64,000 bases of DNA from Aliidiomarina halalkaliphila (GTDB lineage Bacteria; Pseudomonadota; Gammaproteobacteria; Enterobacterales; Alteromonadaceae): positions 827,194 to 891,193 of the forward strand of contig NZ_VJWL01000001.1 of assembly GCF_007096385.1 (NCBI RefSeq). The letters run 5' to 3'. Numbering within the stretch: the first letter of the stretch is position 1; each line of letters opens with the position of its first letter. The notes beneath the pieces were generated by a model. That model made no database searches, was not told the DNA's origin, and saw nothing but the letters and a program-made list of their open reading frames with translations. The position numbers and the translations under genes are program-made. This document shows, one piece after another, positions 47,031 through 59,379 of this stretch.

Positions 47031-47810
47031 ATGCGAATCCATCCCGTTCCCGCGTTTACAGACAATTATATATGGGTCATCGACCAGCACCAGTCTGAGC
47101 AGGATACTCGTGCCTGTATCATTGTCGATCCCGGTGATGCTGTACCGGTGTTTGCATACCTAGAACAAGAAAACCTTGTTCCCGAAGCCATCCTTCTCAC
47201 CCATCACCACTGGGACCACACCGGCGGCGTTCAGGATTTGCTGAAGCGATACCCTTGCCCAGTATATGGCCCTCACAGCACCCAGATTGACAGCGTAACG
47301 CACCCATTGCGTGAGGGCGAGGAAATTCAGCTGCTCAACGGTAGCTTGCAATTGCGCGTGCTTGAATGCCCAGGGCATACCCTCGACCATATTGCGTTTT
47401 ATAACGACACCCATTTATTCTGTGGTGACACCCTATTTGCTGCCGGGTGCGGACGCATGTTTGAAGGGCAACCCGCCCAGTTTTACCAATCTTTGCAAAA
47501 ACTAGCCGCACTTCCGGCAAGAATAAAGGTATATTGTGCTCACGAATACACTGCCGCTAATTTGCGTTTTGCAGCAGCAGTAGAGCCTGAAAATCAGGCA
47601 ATTCATGAACGCGCACAACAGGTTGCGCGTTTACGTTCGGAAAACAAGGTTTCCCTGCCGTCGCGTATGGCCGAGGAACTGGCCACGAATCCGTTTTTAC
47701 GGGTAGAAAAATCTTTCGTGCGTAACGCAGCGGAATTAAAAGAAAAACGCGCGTTAAATACACCCGAAGAGGTGTTTGCCAGCATTCGTCGCTGGAAAGA
47801 TACGTTCTGA
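47031..47810 (+). CDS. gloB: Hydroxyacylglutathione hydrolase (glyoxalase II)
   Basis: A 259-residue metallo-beta-lactamase-fold enzyme that hydrolyses S-lactoylglutathione to lactate and glutathione, completing methylglyoxal detoxification. The two-metal motif THHHWDHTGG is clear, with later ligands in CPGHTLDHI, GDTLFAAGCGR and AHEYTAANLRFA. The start at 47031 follows AAGGA; a longer frame to 47010 is not needed. Confidence 0.96.
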   Translation: MRIHPVPAFTDNYIWVIDQHQSEQDTRACIIVDPGDAVPVFAYLEQENLVPEAILLTHHHWDHTGGVQDLLKRYPCPVYGPHSTQIDSVTHPLREGEEIQLLNGSLQLRVLECPGHTLDHIAFYNDTHLFCGDTLFAAGCGRMFEGQPAQFYQSLQKLAALPARIKVYCAHEYTAANLRFAAAVEPENQAIHERAQQVARLRSENKVSLPSRMAEELATNPFLRVEKSFVRNAAELKEKRALNTPEEVFASIRRWKDTF

Positions 47811-48004
47811 TTGATTAAAATATGCGCACTTTTAAGCCGCTTTCGGGTCGCGCTCGATTGTCATGTGCGACCGAACGAGAGCTTATGCGCTACACATACA
47901 GAAGGTGTTGCTTAGAAAGTAGTCAAGACAGCACACGGTGATCATAACGACCCTAGAAGTCGTTCGATCATGCGTTATACCATCAATAAGTTTTAGGGGA
48001 TTTC

Positions 48005-49621
48005 ATGAAGCGAGCCATTCTCGCCGCATCTATTGTGCTTGGTTTATCAGGCTGTCAACTTACCGGTACGTCGGATCGCGACGTTGAGCCAGAAGTTGCG
48101 AGCAAAGCCGAGTACCCACTGCAAGAAGGGCTACAGCGCTATGCGTTAGTCCATCCAGTGCAAGCCGATGTGGTACGTCAGGAAAAAGAGTTACCGCCAC
48201 AACTTCAGGCAGATATTTGGGACCGCGTACGCATGCAAATGGTCATCGAGGTACCCGATAATAGCGCAGTACAAAGCCATCGTGATTGGTATTTACGCCA
48301 TCCAGGCTATATCGATCGCGTCGCACAGCGGGCCGCACCCTTTTTACATCTGATTGTTGAAGAAATTGAAAAGCGCGATCTCCCCCTCGAGCTTGTTCTC
48401 GTGCCCGTGGTTGAAAGTGCCTACGATACCTTTGCATATTCCCATGGTCGCGCCAGTGGTATTTGGCAGTTTATCCCCAGTACGGCCCGTCATTATGGCC
48501 TCGACATCAACTGGTGGTACGACGGCCGCCGCGATGTCATGGCAGCGACCACGACCGCCCTCGATTATTTCGATCGACTCGGCCAAACCTTTAATGGTGA
48601 TTGGCTCCTCGCTCTCGCTGCCTATAACGGCGGGCAAGGCCGTGTGCTTGGCGCCATGCGCCGTAATGAACAAGCGGGCAAAGGCACCGATTTCTGGTCG
48701 CTAGATAACTTGCCACGGGAAACTCGAAACTATGTACCTAAGATTCTTGCTCTCGCTGAACTCCTGAAAGAAAGTGAGACATGGGCAGTAACCTGGCCCT
48801 ATATTCCAAATCAGCCGGTGACTGAGATTGTTGATGTGGGTCAGCAAATTGACCTTGCTTTAGCGGCAGAAATGGCCGGTATGAGTTTAGAAGAACTGCA
48901 CCGTTACAATTCTGGCTACAACCGGTGGGCAACTGCTCCAGATGGCCCACATACCTTACTGTTGCCGTCTGAGCGGGCGCGTGATTTTCGCACGGCTATG
49001 GCGAACTCGGATCCGAAAGATTGGTTAGCATGGGAACGCCATCAAGTGCGTTCAGGTGAAAGTTTAATCACTATTGCACGCCGGTATAACACCACACCAA
49101 CCGCTATTCAGCAGTTTAATAATATTACCGGCACCATGATCCGCCGAGGTGATTATTTGCTCATCCCTGTGGCAAGCCAAGATCTCGAGCGTTACACCTT
49201 GAGTGCAGAACAACGCTTGGCATCCGCCCAAGGCCGCAGTAGTCAGGGTACCCGCGTTGAGCACCGAGTAACCCGCGGCGACACTTTGTGGGATCTATCA
49301 CGCAAGTATGGTGTGACGGTAGCCAATCTCGCACGTTGGAATAATATGGCCCCAGGCGATATGTTGCGTCCGGGACAAACCCTAGTGATTTGGCAAAACC
49401 AGCAAGCCGCGACGGCCAGTACCACCGCCTCAGCTAGCACGCCTGTACTGCGCACTATTCAGTACCAAGTGCGCTCGGGCGATTCCCTGGCGCGCATTGC
49501 CTCGCGTTTTCGGGTGAGCATTGCCGACATTGAAAAGTGGAATTCAATTAGTCGTGACCGCTTTCTCCAGCCGGGCCAGCGTTTAACCCTGCATGTGGAT
49601 GTGACACGAGTTAATATCTAA
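48005..49621 (+). CDS. mltD: Membrane-bound lytic murein transglycosylase D
   Basis: A 538-residue lipoprotein (LSGC lipobox near residue 17) that cleaves peptidoglycan glycan strands to anhydromuropeptides. The SLT catalytic domain, about residues 110-230, contains VPVVESAYDTFAYSHGRASG with the catalytic Glu and GIWQFIPSTA. Three C-terminal LysM domains follow, starting HQVRSGESL, HRVTRGDTL and YQVRSGDSL; E. coli MltD has two, so this has one more. AGGGGA lies five bases before the ATG. A terminator follows. Confidence 0.96.
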   Translation: MKRAILAASIVLGLSGCQLTGTSDRDVEPEVASKAEYPLQEGLQRYALVHPVQADVVRQEKELPPQLQADIWDRVRMQMVIEVPDNSAVQSHRDWYLRHPGYIDRVAQRAAPFLHLIVEEIEKRDLPLELVLVPVVESAYDTFAYSHGRASGIWQFIPSTARHYGLDINWWYDGRRDVMAATTTALDYFDRLGQTFNGDWLLALAAYNGGQGRVLGAMRRNEQAGKGTDFWSLDNLPRETRNYVPKILALAELLKESETWAVTWPYIPNQPVTEIVDVGQQIDLALAAEMAGMSLEELHRYNSGYNRWATAPDGPHTLLLPSERARDFRTAMANSDPKDWLAWERHQVRSGESLITIARRYNTTPTAIQQFNNITGTMIRRGDYLLIPVASQDLERYTLSAEQRLASAQGRSSQGTRVEHRVTRGDTLWDLSRKYGVTVANLARWNNMAPGDMLRPGQTLVIWQNQQAATASTTASASTPVLRTIQYQVRSGDSLARIASRFRVSIADIEKWNSISRDRFLQPGQRLTLHVDVTRVNI

Positions 49622-49645
49622 ATTGCAGGTAGGCGAACAAACAAC

Positions 49646-49673
49646 AAAGGGGCGCATCACGCGCCCCTTTTTT
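49646..49673 (+). terminator. mltD terminator
   Basis: AAAGGGGCGC, loop ATCAC, GCGCCCCTTTTTT, 25 bp past the mltD stop; also usable by the convergent ligA. Confidence 0.92.
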
Positions 49674-49751
49674 ATGTCGGGTTTTCCATTAGGAAATCCA
49701 TCCACATGTGTATCACCGGTATGTTTGGTATTGCCAACTTCGGTATTACTA

Positions 49752-52875
<3,124 letters not shown>

Positions 52876-53015
52876 TGCTGCTACCTGTTATCCGTCAGCT
52901 TCTTTCATTGATTGTAATGGGTTTATTCTGCAATAACACCCGTCATTCACGGAATTTATCGTGTTTTCTGTACTTGTTACACGCTTATTAAAGTGTAGGC
53001 CTCGCGTTCCCGCTG

Positions 53016-56000
53016 CTATGCGGGAGCATCCGCTAGCGCCAAGGCCTCGTCGACATCCACCGCCACGAGGCGTGATACGCCCGGTTCTTGCATGGTTACT
53101 CCCGACAAATGCGTCGCCATCTCCATCGCGATCTTATTGTGACTAATATATATAAATTGTACCGTTTCTGACATTTCTTCGACCAAGCGGCAGAAGCGCC
53201 CCACGTTCACATCATCCAAGGGGGCATCGACTTCGTCGAGCAAACAGAATGGCGCTGGGTTTAAGCGGAAAATAGCAAACACCAATGCTAATGCCGTCAA
53301 CGCCTTTTCACCACCAGAAAGCAGATGAATCGTACTGTTTTTCTTGCCCGGCGGCCGCGCCATAATAGTCACACCGGTTTCCAAAAGGTCGTCGTCCGTC
53401 AGTTCTAAATAAGCATTGCCGCCACCAAACACCTTTGGAAACAGCTGCTGAAGGTCGTGGTTCACTTGATCATAAGTCACTTTAAAGCGCTGACGGGTCT
53501 CCCGATCGATTTTTTTAATCGCATCTTCGAGGGTTTGTAGCGACGCCGTTAAATCTTCATGTTGCGCATCCAAATAAGACTTACGCTCCGCCTGCACTTC
53601 TACTTCTTCAAGGGCGGCAAGGTTAATGGCGCCAAGCTGGCTGACCTTGCGCACCACATCATCGAGCTGTTTCTGCCATTGGGCCTCATTAGCATGTTCC
53701 GGCATCGTCTCGAGTACAGACTTCAAACTGACATTCATTTCTTTTAAGGCATCGAGTAGCGCATGTCCCCGCTCACGCGCAGCAGCAAGCTCAAGTTTTC
53801 CGCTTTGCACCCGCTCTTGTTGCCGCGCAATACGCTCCAGCACTGCACTTTGCCCTTTATTCAAATCGCCAAGGTCTGTCACTACCACAGCTAATTGTTC
53901 GCGCACGTCGCGCAGCTCTGACTCAATCGACTCGCGCTGTAGCAACTGCACCGCCAAGTCTTCTTCAATCATCGTCACTTCAAGCGCATCTTCATCGTCG
54001 CTTTCAAGTTCCGCTAAACGTTCGCTGATATCTTTTTTCTGTTGCGCAATACGCGCCAGCATTTGTTGCAAGTTTTCTTGTTTGCTTTGTTGTTGTGACA
54101 ACGATAATTGCGCTTCGTGCCGCTGTTGTTGTAGTAATTGGCACTGCTGATTAGCACTTTGACGTGCTCCTTGCAAAGCCTCGCCCTCGCGCTGTTGGGT
54201 TTCCAGCTGAGGCGCGGATTCATGTTGTGCATCAGACAATTGTTGCAAACGCTCCTGCGCTTCACTTAACTGCTCAGTGAGGGTGCGCATCTGTGCCTGC
54301 AGATCCGCCTGCTCTTGTTGCAGACGTTCGCTACGCTGGGCGTGTTGTTGCTGATCACGCTCGCTGGTGTGCAGCCGCTCACTCAAACGTACGTGGGTTT
54401 CACGCGCTTCCGCCAAAGCATCTTGCCCTTGGCTGATAATTTCTTTTTGCTGCGTTATCCGAGTGCGCAGTTCAGCGATGGCTTGTTCTTCGGTGCTTAT
54501 CCCCTTAGCCACCTCTTCTGCTAAGCGTTGTTGCTGTTGTAATTGTGCCTGCCAATCTAACGCGGTTTCCTGATGGCTCCCCCGTTTTACCACCCAATCA
54601 CGACTGCGCACCTCCCCGTCGGGCAATAACACGGCAAGTAATATTGAGTGCGCCTGCAACGCCTTATCTGCAGCAGCTACATCATCTGCGACGGCAAAAT
54701 ACTGTAATAGCGACAGGCTATGGATACGCGCATCAGCAAACGCTCGCAGATCCTGATCCGTATGTCCGCTACCTACGCTATCTGCGCTTTCGAGCGCAAC
54801 TAAAACTCCCTGCTGGAATTGCCGTTGCGGTAGCGACTCGGTGATCACTGGCAAGGCTAACCAAGGGTCTAATACCTGCTGTGCGGCAGCACGAAAACGC
54901 TCTGGAATATCCAATAATTCCCGTAACATGCCAATACTGGATTGCCCAGAAAGCCAATCATCGGGGTCTTCCGAAGGAGCCTCTGTTGTGGCTAACAATT
55001 GCTCCAGCGAGGCGATCCGACCGGCGGCTTGCTGCGCCTTATGATGTTCTTGTTGCAACCGTTCCTGCCGTTCATTCAATCTAGCATCGAGATCAGTTAA
55101 CGCTTGGTTGCCGGCATGTAAGTCTGCTTGACGTGTTGTCACCCGCTCCGCTTGGTCTTCGACTTGCACTGCCAATTCTTTTAGCACGCGCGCATCAAAC
55201 TCCGGAATATCTGCAATTTCCATGGCAATAGCTTCGAGACGCCGAGCAATGCGTTCTTTTAACTCTTGGTTAGCTTTAATCTCTGCCGTAAGCAACGTGA
55301 GGTCACGGTTGCGTTCTGCTTGAGCATCGCGAAACAACTGGAAGCTTTCCTGCCATTCTTGATAACGCAGCTCCGCATCGTCCCGTGCAAGCTCCGCCAT
55401 ATGTAGTGACTCATTGAGTTCATTGAGCGCAAACTCTTGGTCGGCAATACGCTCTGCAAGCGTTTGCACATGCTCGTGATCGGCATCATATTGTGCGGTT
55501 AACTGTTGTAATTGAGCGCGGTATTCGTGGCCTTGGCGTTCCCGCTGTTGGGCAAGTTGGCGTGTATGCTGAATCTGCTGCTCTAATTTAGTGATTTCAT
55601 TGTTCACCTGATAGAAGCGTTGTTGAATCGCATCCACCTGGTTTTTTAAATCGGCTTCGCGCTCACGTAGCTCAGTCTGCCCACGCTCACTGCCCCGTTG
55701 TTCTGCAATCCACTTTTGCAACTCCGCTTCTTCTTGCTGTACCTGATGCTCAAGGCGATCACATTGCTGCTGATATTGGTTCCAACGCAGGGCTTGTAAC
55801 TCGGATTTTAACGTTCGTTCTTCAGCTTTAAGTGTTTGATACCGGCGCGCCGCTGCCGCCTGCCGTTGTAATTTAGCAAGTTGCTGCCCTAATTCTTCCC
55901 GCACATCGGCTAATCGTTCAAGGTTGTCGCGTGTCCGGTTCATCCGGCTTTCGGTTTCTTTTCTACGCTCTTTATATTTGGAGATACCCGCGGCTTCTTC

Positions 56001-56492
56001 AATAAATACCCGCAGTTCTTGTGGCCGGGATTCGATTAAACGGGAAATCATCCCTTGTTCAATAATCGCGTAGCTACGCGGCCCTAAACCGGTACCTAAG
56101 AACAAGTCGGTAATATCGCGTCGACGGCATTTAGTGCCATTCAGTAAATACGTAGATTGCGCATCACGAGTCACTATTCGCTTAACAGAAATTTCATTAA
56201 AGCTAGCAAACTCCCCCTGCACACGGCCCGAACTATTATCAAATACAAGCTCAACGCTGGCTTGGGACACGGGCTTGCGCGACTGTGAACCATTAAAAAT
56301 AACGTCCGTCATGGCATCACCGCGCAAATTCTTCGCTGAGCTTTCACCCAGCACCCAGCGCACTGCATCGATAACGTTGGATTTACCACAGCCGTTGGGC
56401 CCAACAATACAGGTCATTTGTTCGGGGAAGGCGACTTTGGTTGGATCCACAAAGGACTTAAAGCCCGCAAGCTTAATATGTTGTAATCGCAT
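53016..56492 (-). CDS. smc: Chromosome segregation protein SMC
   Basis: A 1158-residue SMC ATPase for chromosome compaction. N-terminal Walker A GPNGCGKSNVIDA, two long coiled coils flanking a hinge (about residues 510-640), C-terminal LSGGEKALTALAL signature and Walker B FCLLDEVDAPLDD. Together with ScpA/ScpB (not in the window) it forms the condensin ring. This is the bacterial SMC rather than MukB, in keeping with Alteromonadales relatives. First gene of smc-zipA-ligA. Confidence 0.96.
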   Translation of the reverse strand: MRLQHIKLAGFKSFVDPTKVAFPEQMTCIVGPNGCGKSNVIDAVRWVLGESSAKNLRGDAMTDVIFNGSQSRKPVSQASVELVFDNSSGRVQGEFASFNEISVKRIVTRDAQSTYLLNGTKCRRRDITDLFLGTGLGPRSYAIIEQGMISRLIESRPQELRVFIEEAAGISKYKERRKETESRMNRTRDNLERLADVREELGQQLAKLQRQAAAARRYQTLKAEERTLKSELQALRWNQYQQQCDRLEHQVQQEEAELQKWIAEQRGSERGQTELREREADLKNQVDAIQQRFYQVNNEITKLEQQIQHTRQLAQQRERQGHEYRAQLQQLTAQYDADHEHVQTLAERIADQEFALNELNESLHMAELARDDAELRYQEWQESFQLFRDAQAERNRDLTLLTAEIKANQELKERIARRLEAIAMEIADIPEFDARVLKELAVQVEDQAERVTTRQADLHAGNQALTDLDARLNERQERLQQEHHKAQQAAGRIASLEQLLATTEAPSEDPDDWLSGQSSIGMLRELLDIPERFRAAAQQVLDPWLALPVITESLPQRQFQQGVLVALESADSVGSGHTDQDLRAFADARIHSLSLLQYFAVADDVAAADKALQAHSILLAVLLPDGEVRSRDWVVKRGSHQETALDWQAQLQQQQRLAEEVAKGISTEEQAIAELRTRITQQKEIISQGQDALAEARETHVRLSERLHTSERDQQQHAQRSERLQQEQADLQAQMRTLTEQLSEAQERLQQLSDAQHESAPQLETQQREGEALQGARQSANQQCQLLQQQRHEAQLSLSQQQSKQENLQQMLARIAQQKKDISERLAELESDDEDALEVTMIEEDLAVQLLQRESIESELRDVREQLAVVVTDLGDLNKGQSAVLERIARQQERVQSGKLELAAARERGHALLDALKEMNVSLKSVLETMPEHANEAQWQKQLDDVVRKVSQLGAINLAALEEVEVQAERKSYLDAQHEDLTASLQTLEDAIKKIDRETRQRFKVTYDQVNHDLQQLFPKVFGGGNAYLELTDDDLLETGVTIMARPPGKKNSTIHLLSGGEKALTALALVFAIFRLNPAPFCLLDEVDAPLDDVNVGRFCRLVEEMSETVQFIYISHNKIAMEMATHLSGVTMQEPGVSRLVAVDVDEALALADAPA

Positions 56493-56791
56493 GAAATCCG
56501 TTTAAGGGGACATAGCCCCTGTTATACTTATGATTATGACCAGATTTCCAAGCACAAGAATGCAATTCAGGTGCCTAGTGAATGCCTATTTCATTCCTCA
56601 GTGTAAAGCGAAAAGGCATGATGAGACAACATCTCTACAATTTCCTTACACGATATTCCTTGCACCGTTTTGTTAGTCCTTTTAAGATCTGGTCTGATCT
56701 GGTTCGTGTCATCATTATTCGCAGCATGGATTGGCGCACCACATCATCATGGATATGAGTGAGTTGCCGTCGCTCTAGGACAAGTAAGGAA
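56493..56791. other. Intergenic region between smc and the barrel-protein gene
   Basis: About 300 bp with no credible gene. It holds a small hairpin AGGGGACATAGCCCCT just before smc and, on the plus strand, a possible promoter at 56660-56688. Confidence 0.6.
56660..56688 (+). promoter_or_regulatory. Possible promoter of the barrel-protein gene
   Basis: TTGCAC, 17-bp spacer, TAAGAT. Immediately downstream GATCTGGT is repeated twice (56686-56703), giving a FadR-like but imperfect site. Both readings are tentative. Confidence 0.35.
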
Positions 56792-57376
56792 ATGGGTCTG
56801 CTAATGTACCTGACAAAGAATCAACATGTCGTTGTCATTGTATTGTTCATTCTGAGTTTCAGTATGGCGGGCACAGCCCGTGCCGATGATGATCCATCAA
56901 CCATAGCCTCAACAAACGGTGAAGAGTTTCGGTTTCAACTGCATACCTCCGTGTTTACCACCCATTTCAACCCAAAGCCTGAACACAACAACACTCAAAA
57001 TCTCATTGGTCTTGAGTGGTACGGTGATGGTTTTGAACCCAACTACTTCCACGCATTCCACGACCACATGGGAAATGCACGCCCGCTCGCGGGCGCTGCT
57101 TGGTTTCGCAATTCTTTTGACCAGAAATCAATCTATCTTTATGGAGGCGTGCGTCAGGATTTCATTCGCTATAACGAAATTCAAACTTACGCCAAGATTA
57201 CTGCAGGGCTAATTCATGGCTATCGCGGTGAATATCGCGATAAAATTCCGTTTAACCAGTTCGGTATTGCACCGGCAATTATCCCCATGGTGGGCGCCAG
57301 TTATGGCTGGGGTGTGGCAGAAATAACCTTCTTTGGTTTCAGTGGTGTGATGCTTACTTTAGGCGCGACCTTTTAG
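56792..57376 (+). CDS. PagP-like outer-membrane beta-barrel protein of unknown function
   Basis: About 190 residues with a signal peptide (residues 5-31 region, VVVIVLFILSFSMAGTARA). The mature part alternates polar and aromatic residues like an eight-stranded outer-membrane barrel and ends in Phe (LTLGATF), as outer-membrane proteins do. Conserved-looking stretches are LIGLEWYG, GNARPLAGAAWFRNSFDQ, AKITAGLIHGYRG and FNQFGIAPAIIPMVG. Relatives are often labelled loosely as glycerol-phosphate transporter or PagP-like; neither activity is shown here. AAGGAA sits just before the ATG at 56792, so the ATG at 56804 is the more likely start. Confidence 0.75.
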   Translation: MGLLMYLTKNQHVVVIVLFILSFSMAGTARADDDPSTIASTNGEEFRFQLHTSVFTTHFNPKPEHNNTQNLIGLEWYGDGFEPNYFHAFHDHMGNARPLAGAAWFRNSFDQKSIYLYGGVRQDFIRYNEIQTYAKITAGLIHGYRGEYRDKIPFNQFGIAPAIIPMVGASYGWGVAEITFFGFSGVMLTLGATF

Positions 57377-57513
57377 CCCTATCCGCAATCGCGTATTTCC
57401 CTTTTTCGCTATTTTTCTTCCTCGAATTGCTCGCTATGCTCATGCTTCACAGAGAGGTTTTACTAGGGCACAGAAAAACCTCTTCCACTCATTAGTGAAT
57501 GGCGAGGTTAGAC

Positions 57514-57993
57514 ATGGATGTCGTGATCCCGGAACACCCAATCAATCCTGTACAAGTCGAAGAACGGCCTTATTTTTATAGCAATGGCAGCAAACAACAT
57601 CATCACCAGGTACGGCAAGGCCGCCCTTTCGGTTTTATTTGTGTTCACCCGCGCGCTACTCGCGTTCAATTCTGTCAATACGCGGCTCGCATGCACGGGG
57701 AACAGCAAGCATCCAGCTATTCCCTGCAAGGCTTCGCCCAATGGTATTTACCAGAGCAACGGAATCTATTGATACAAAGTTTACTGCTAGAGCCTGAACA
57801 GAAGGGATTTCAAATCGATCTACGTATCGCCTGGAGTCAGCAGGCGATTCGCATTTGGTTTATTCCTTGCCGATTACAGCAGCTGTATTTCCGCTGTGGT
57901 TGGGTTCGCCCACTCAGTACGCATCAATCTTTTGCAGGTGTCTCGGGCAATGTATCGGTATCGTCGTCATCTTCATCATTGAGGAAGGCTTGA
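57514..57993 (+). CDS. Small hypothetical protein, doubtful
   Basis: A 159-residue open frame. It is supported by a GAGGT ribosome-binding site five bases before the ATG at 57514 and by filling the otherwise empty gap between the barrel gene and rmuC. Middle segments such as QIDLRIAWSQQAIRIWFIPC read like a folded beta protein. Against it, the last 70 bp overlap the convergent rmuC end, the C-terminal tail is a run of Ser from rmuC's acidic codons, and no family is recognised. Confidence 0.4.
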   Translation: MDVVIPEHPINPVQVEERPYFYSNGSKQHHHQVRQGRPFGFICVHPRATRVQFCQYAARMHGEQQASSYSLQGFAQWYLPEQRNLLIQSLLLEPEQKGFQIDLRIAWSQQAIRIWFIPCRLQQLYFRCGWVRPLSTHQSFAGVSGNVSVSSSSSSLRKA

Positions 57994-59294
57994 TCAATAC
58001 GTTTGCCTGGGTTCACACCTAATTGCCGGAATTTCTCCACGCGCCCAACGATATTACCGCGGCCCGTCGAGAGCTTATTGAGCGCGCTGTCATAATGCTT
58101 GCGCGTGGTATCGAGGGAGTTGCCAATCTTGCTAAGGTCCTCGAGGAAGCCGACAAACTTATCGTAGAGTTTTCCCGCATCCGCTGCGATTTGCTGAGCA
58201 TTTTGGCTTTGGTGTTCATATTGCCAAATATTATGCACAGTGCGCAGCGCCACCAATAGGTTGGTGGGGCTAACCAGCATAATCTGATTGTCTAGGGCCA
58301 AACGAATCAGTTCGGGATCCCGATCCACCGCCAATAAAAACGCAGGCTCTACCGGTACAAACAACAACACGTAATCGAGGGTGCGTACCCCTTCTAACTG
58401 CTGATAGTTCTTTTTACCTAGTTCACGGATATGATTCCGTAATGAGGTGACATGCTCCGCCAGTGCTTTTTCACGCAACACATCATCGTCGGCATTAAAG
58501 TAACGCTCGTAGGCCGCCAAACTTACTTTGGAGTCGATAATTACATCGCGCTGATTGGGTAAATGCACGATTACATCAGGCTTATAGCGTTTGCCCTCAT
58601 CGCTGCGATGCTGGCCCTGGGTATCGTATTCATAGCCTTCACGCAGGCCCGACTGTTCCAAAATACGTTCGAGTACCAGCTCGCCCCACGCTCCCTGCTG
58701 TCGGGAATCGCCTTTCAGCGCTCGGGTTAAGGCTTCCGCCTCGCTGGCCATTTGCTGGTTTAGCTCTTTCAGCGTGAGAATTTCCTTTTGCAAACTCGAG
58801 CGCTGCTTGGTTTCCTCAGTAAACTGCTCATTGACCTGCTTGCGGAAGGTATCTAGATGCTCTTTTAATGGTTTTAAAGTAGCGCTTAATGTTTGCGTTT
58901 GTCGCGTTTCGAAGGCCGCAGATTTTTGCTCGAAAATCCGGTTGGCGAGATTCTCAAATTCTTTTTGTAAGCGGGTTTCGCTTTGTTGCAATAACTCGAG
59001 TTTTTCTTCTAGGTGCTTTTGTTCACGTTCGGCACCAGTGCGCGTTGTTTCCAGCTCCGTATACCAACGCTGCCCCTGTTTTTGCTCCAGTTCATATTTT
59101 TCCTGCAGTGCGCGTAACTCGTTGCGTACCTGCTGCTCACTGCTGCGAGCGAACTCCACCTCGTGACTGGCGCGGGCTACATCCGCCCGTTCCCGTTGCA
59201 ACAACACCCGCATACCTAAGCCAACAGCGAGCGCACCTACCGCGATTCCAAGAATGGCCGCAACCCCTATCCAGATTATTGTTTCTACGCTCAT
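57924..59294 (-). CDS. rmuC: DNA recombination protein RmuC
   Basis: A 456-residue protein with an N-terminal membrane helix (about residues 5-28), a long coiled coil (about 35-190) and the RmuC nuclease-like domain (about 195-400) with GAWGELVLERILEQSGLREG, KPDVIVHLPNQRDVIIDSKVS and LLFVPVEPAFLLA. RmuC limits DNA inversion and, in later work, defends against foreign DNA; the exact action is not settled. An acidic C-terminal tail (DEDDDDTD) closes it. Overlaps the doubtful gene above. Confidence 0.95.
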   Translation of the reverse strand: MSVETIIWIGVAAILGIAVGALAVGLGMRVLLQRERADVARASHEVEFARSSEQQVRNELRALQEKYELEQKQGQRWYTELETTRTGAEREQKHLEEKLELLQQSETRLQKEFENLANRIFEQKSAAFETRQTQTLSATLKPLKEHLDTFRKQVNEQFTEETKQRSSLQKEILTLKELNQQMASEAEALTRALKGDSRQQGAWGELVLERILEQSGLREGYEYDTQGQHRSDEGKRYKPDVIVHLPNQRDVIIDSKVSLAAYERYFNADDDVLREKALAEHVTSLRNHIRELGKKNYQQLEGVRTLDYVLLFVPVEPAFLLAVDRDPELIRLALDNQIMLVSPTNLLVALRTVHNIWQYEHQSQNAQQIAADAGKLYDKFVGFLEDLSKIGNSLDTTRKHYDSALNKLSTGRGNIVGRVEKFRQLGVNPGKRIDQAFLNDEDDDDTDTLPETPAKD

Positions 59295-59379
59295 TGGTTC
59301 TTCTCTTTGTTAGTCCATGCATGGCGAAGCATCCGTGCTCCGTAGAAGGTGTTTCCTGGCCTAGCCGTTCTTGCCCGGG

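Noticed and set aside
57508-57741. Minus-strand frame of 77 residues opposite the doubtful gene at 57514
   Set aside because: No ribosome-binding site, and the plus-strand frame has better start signals.
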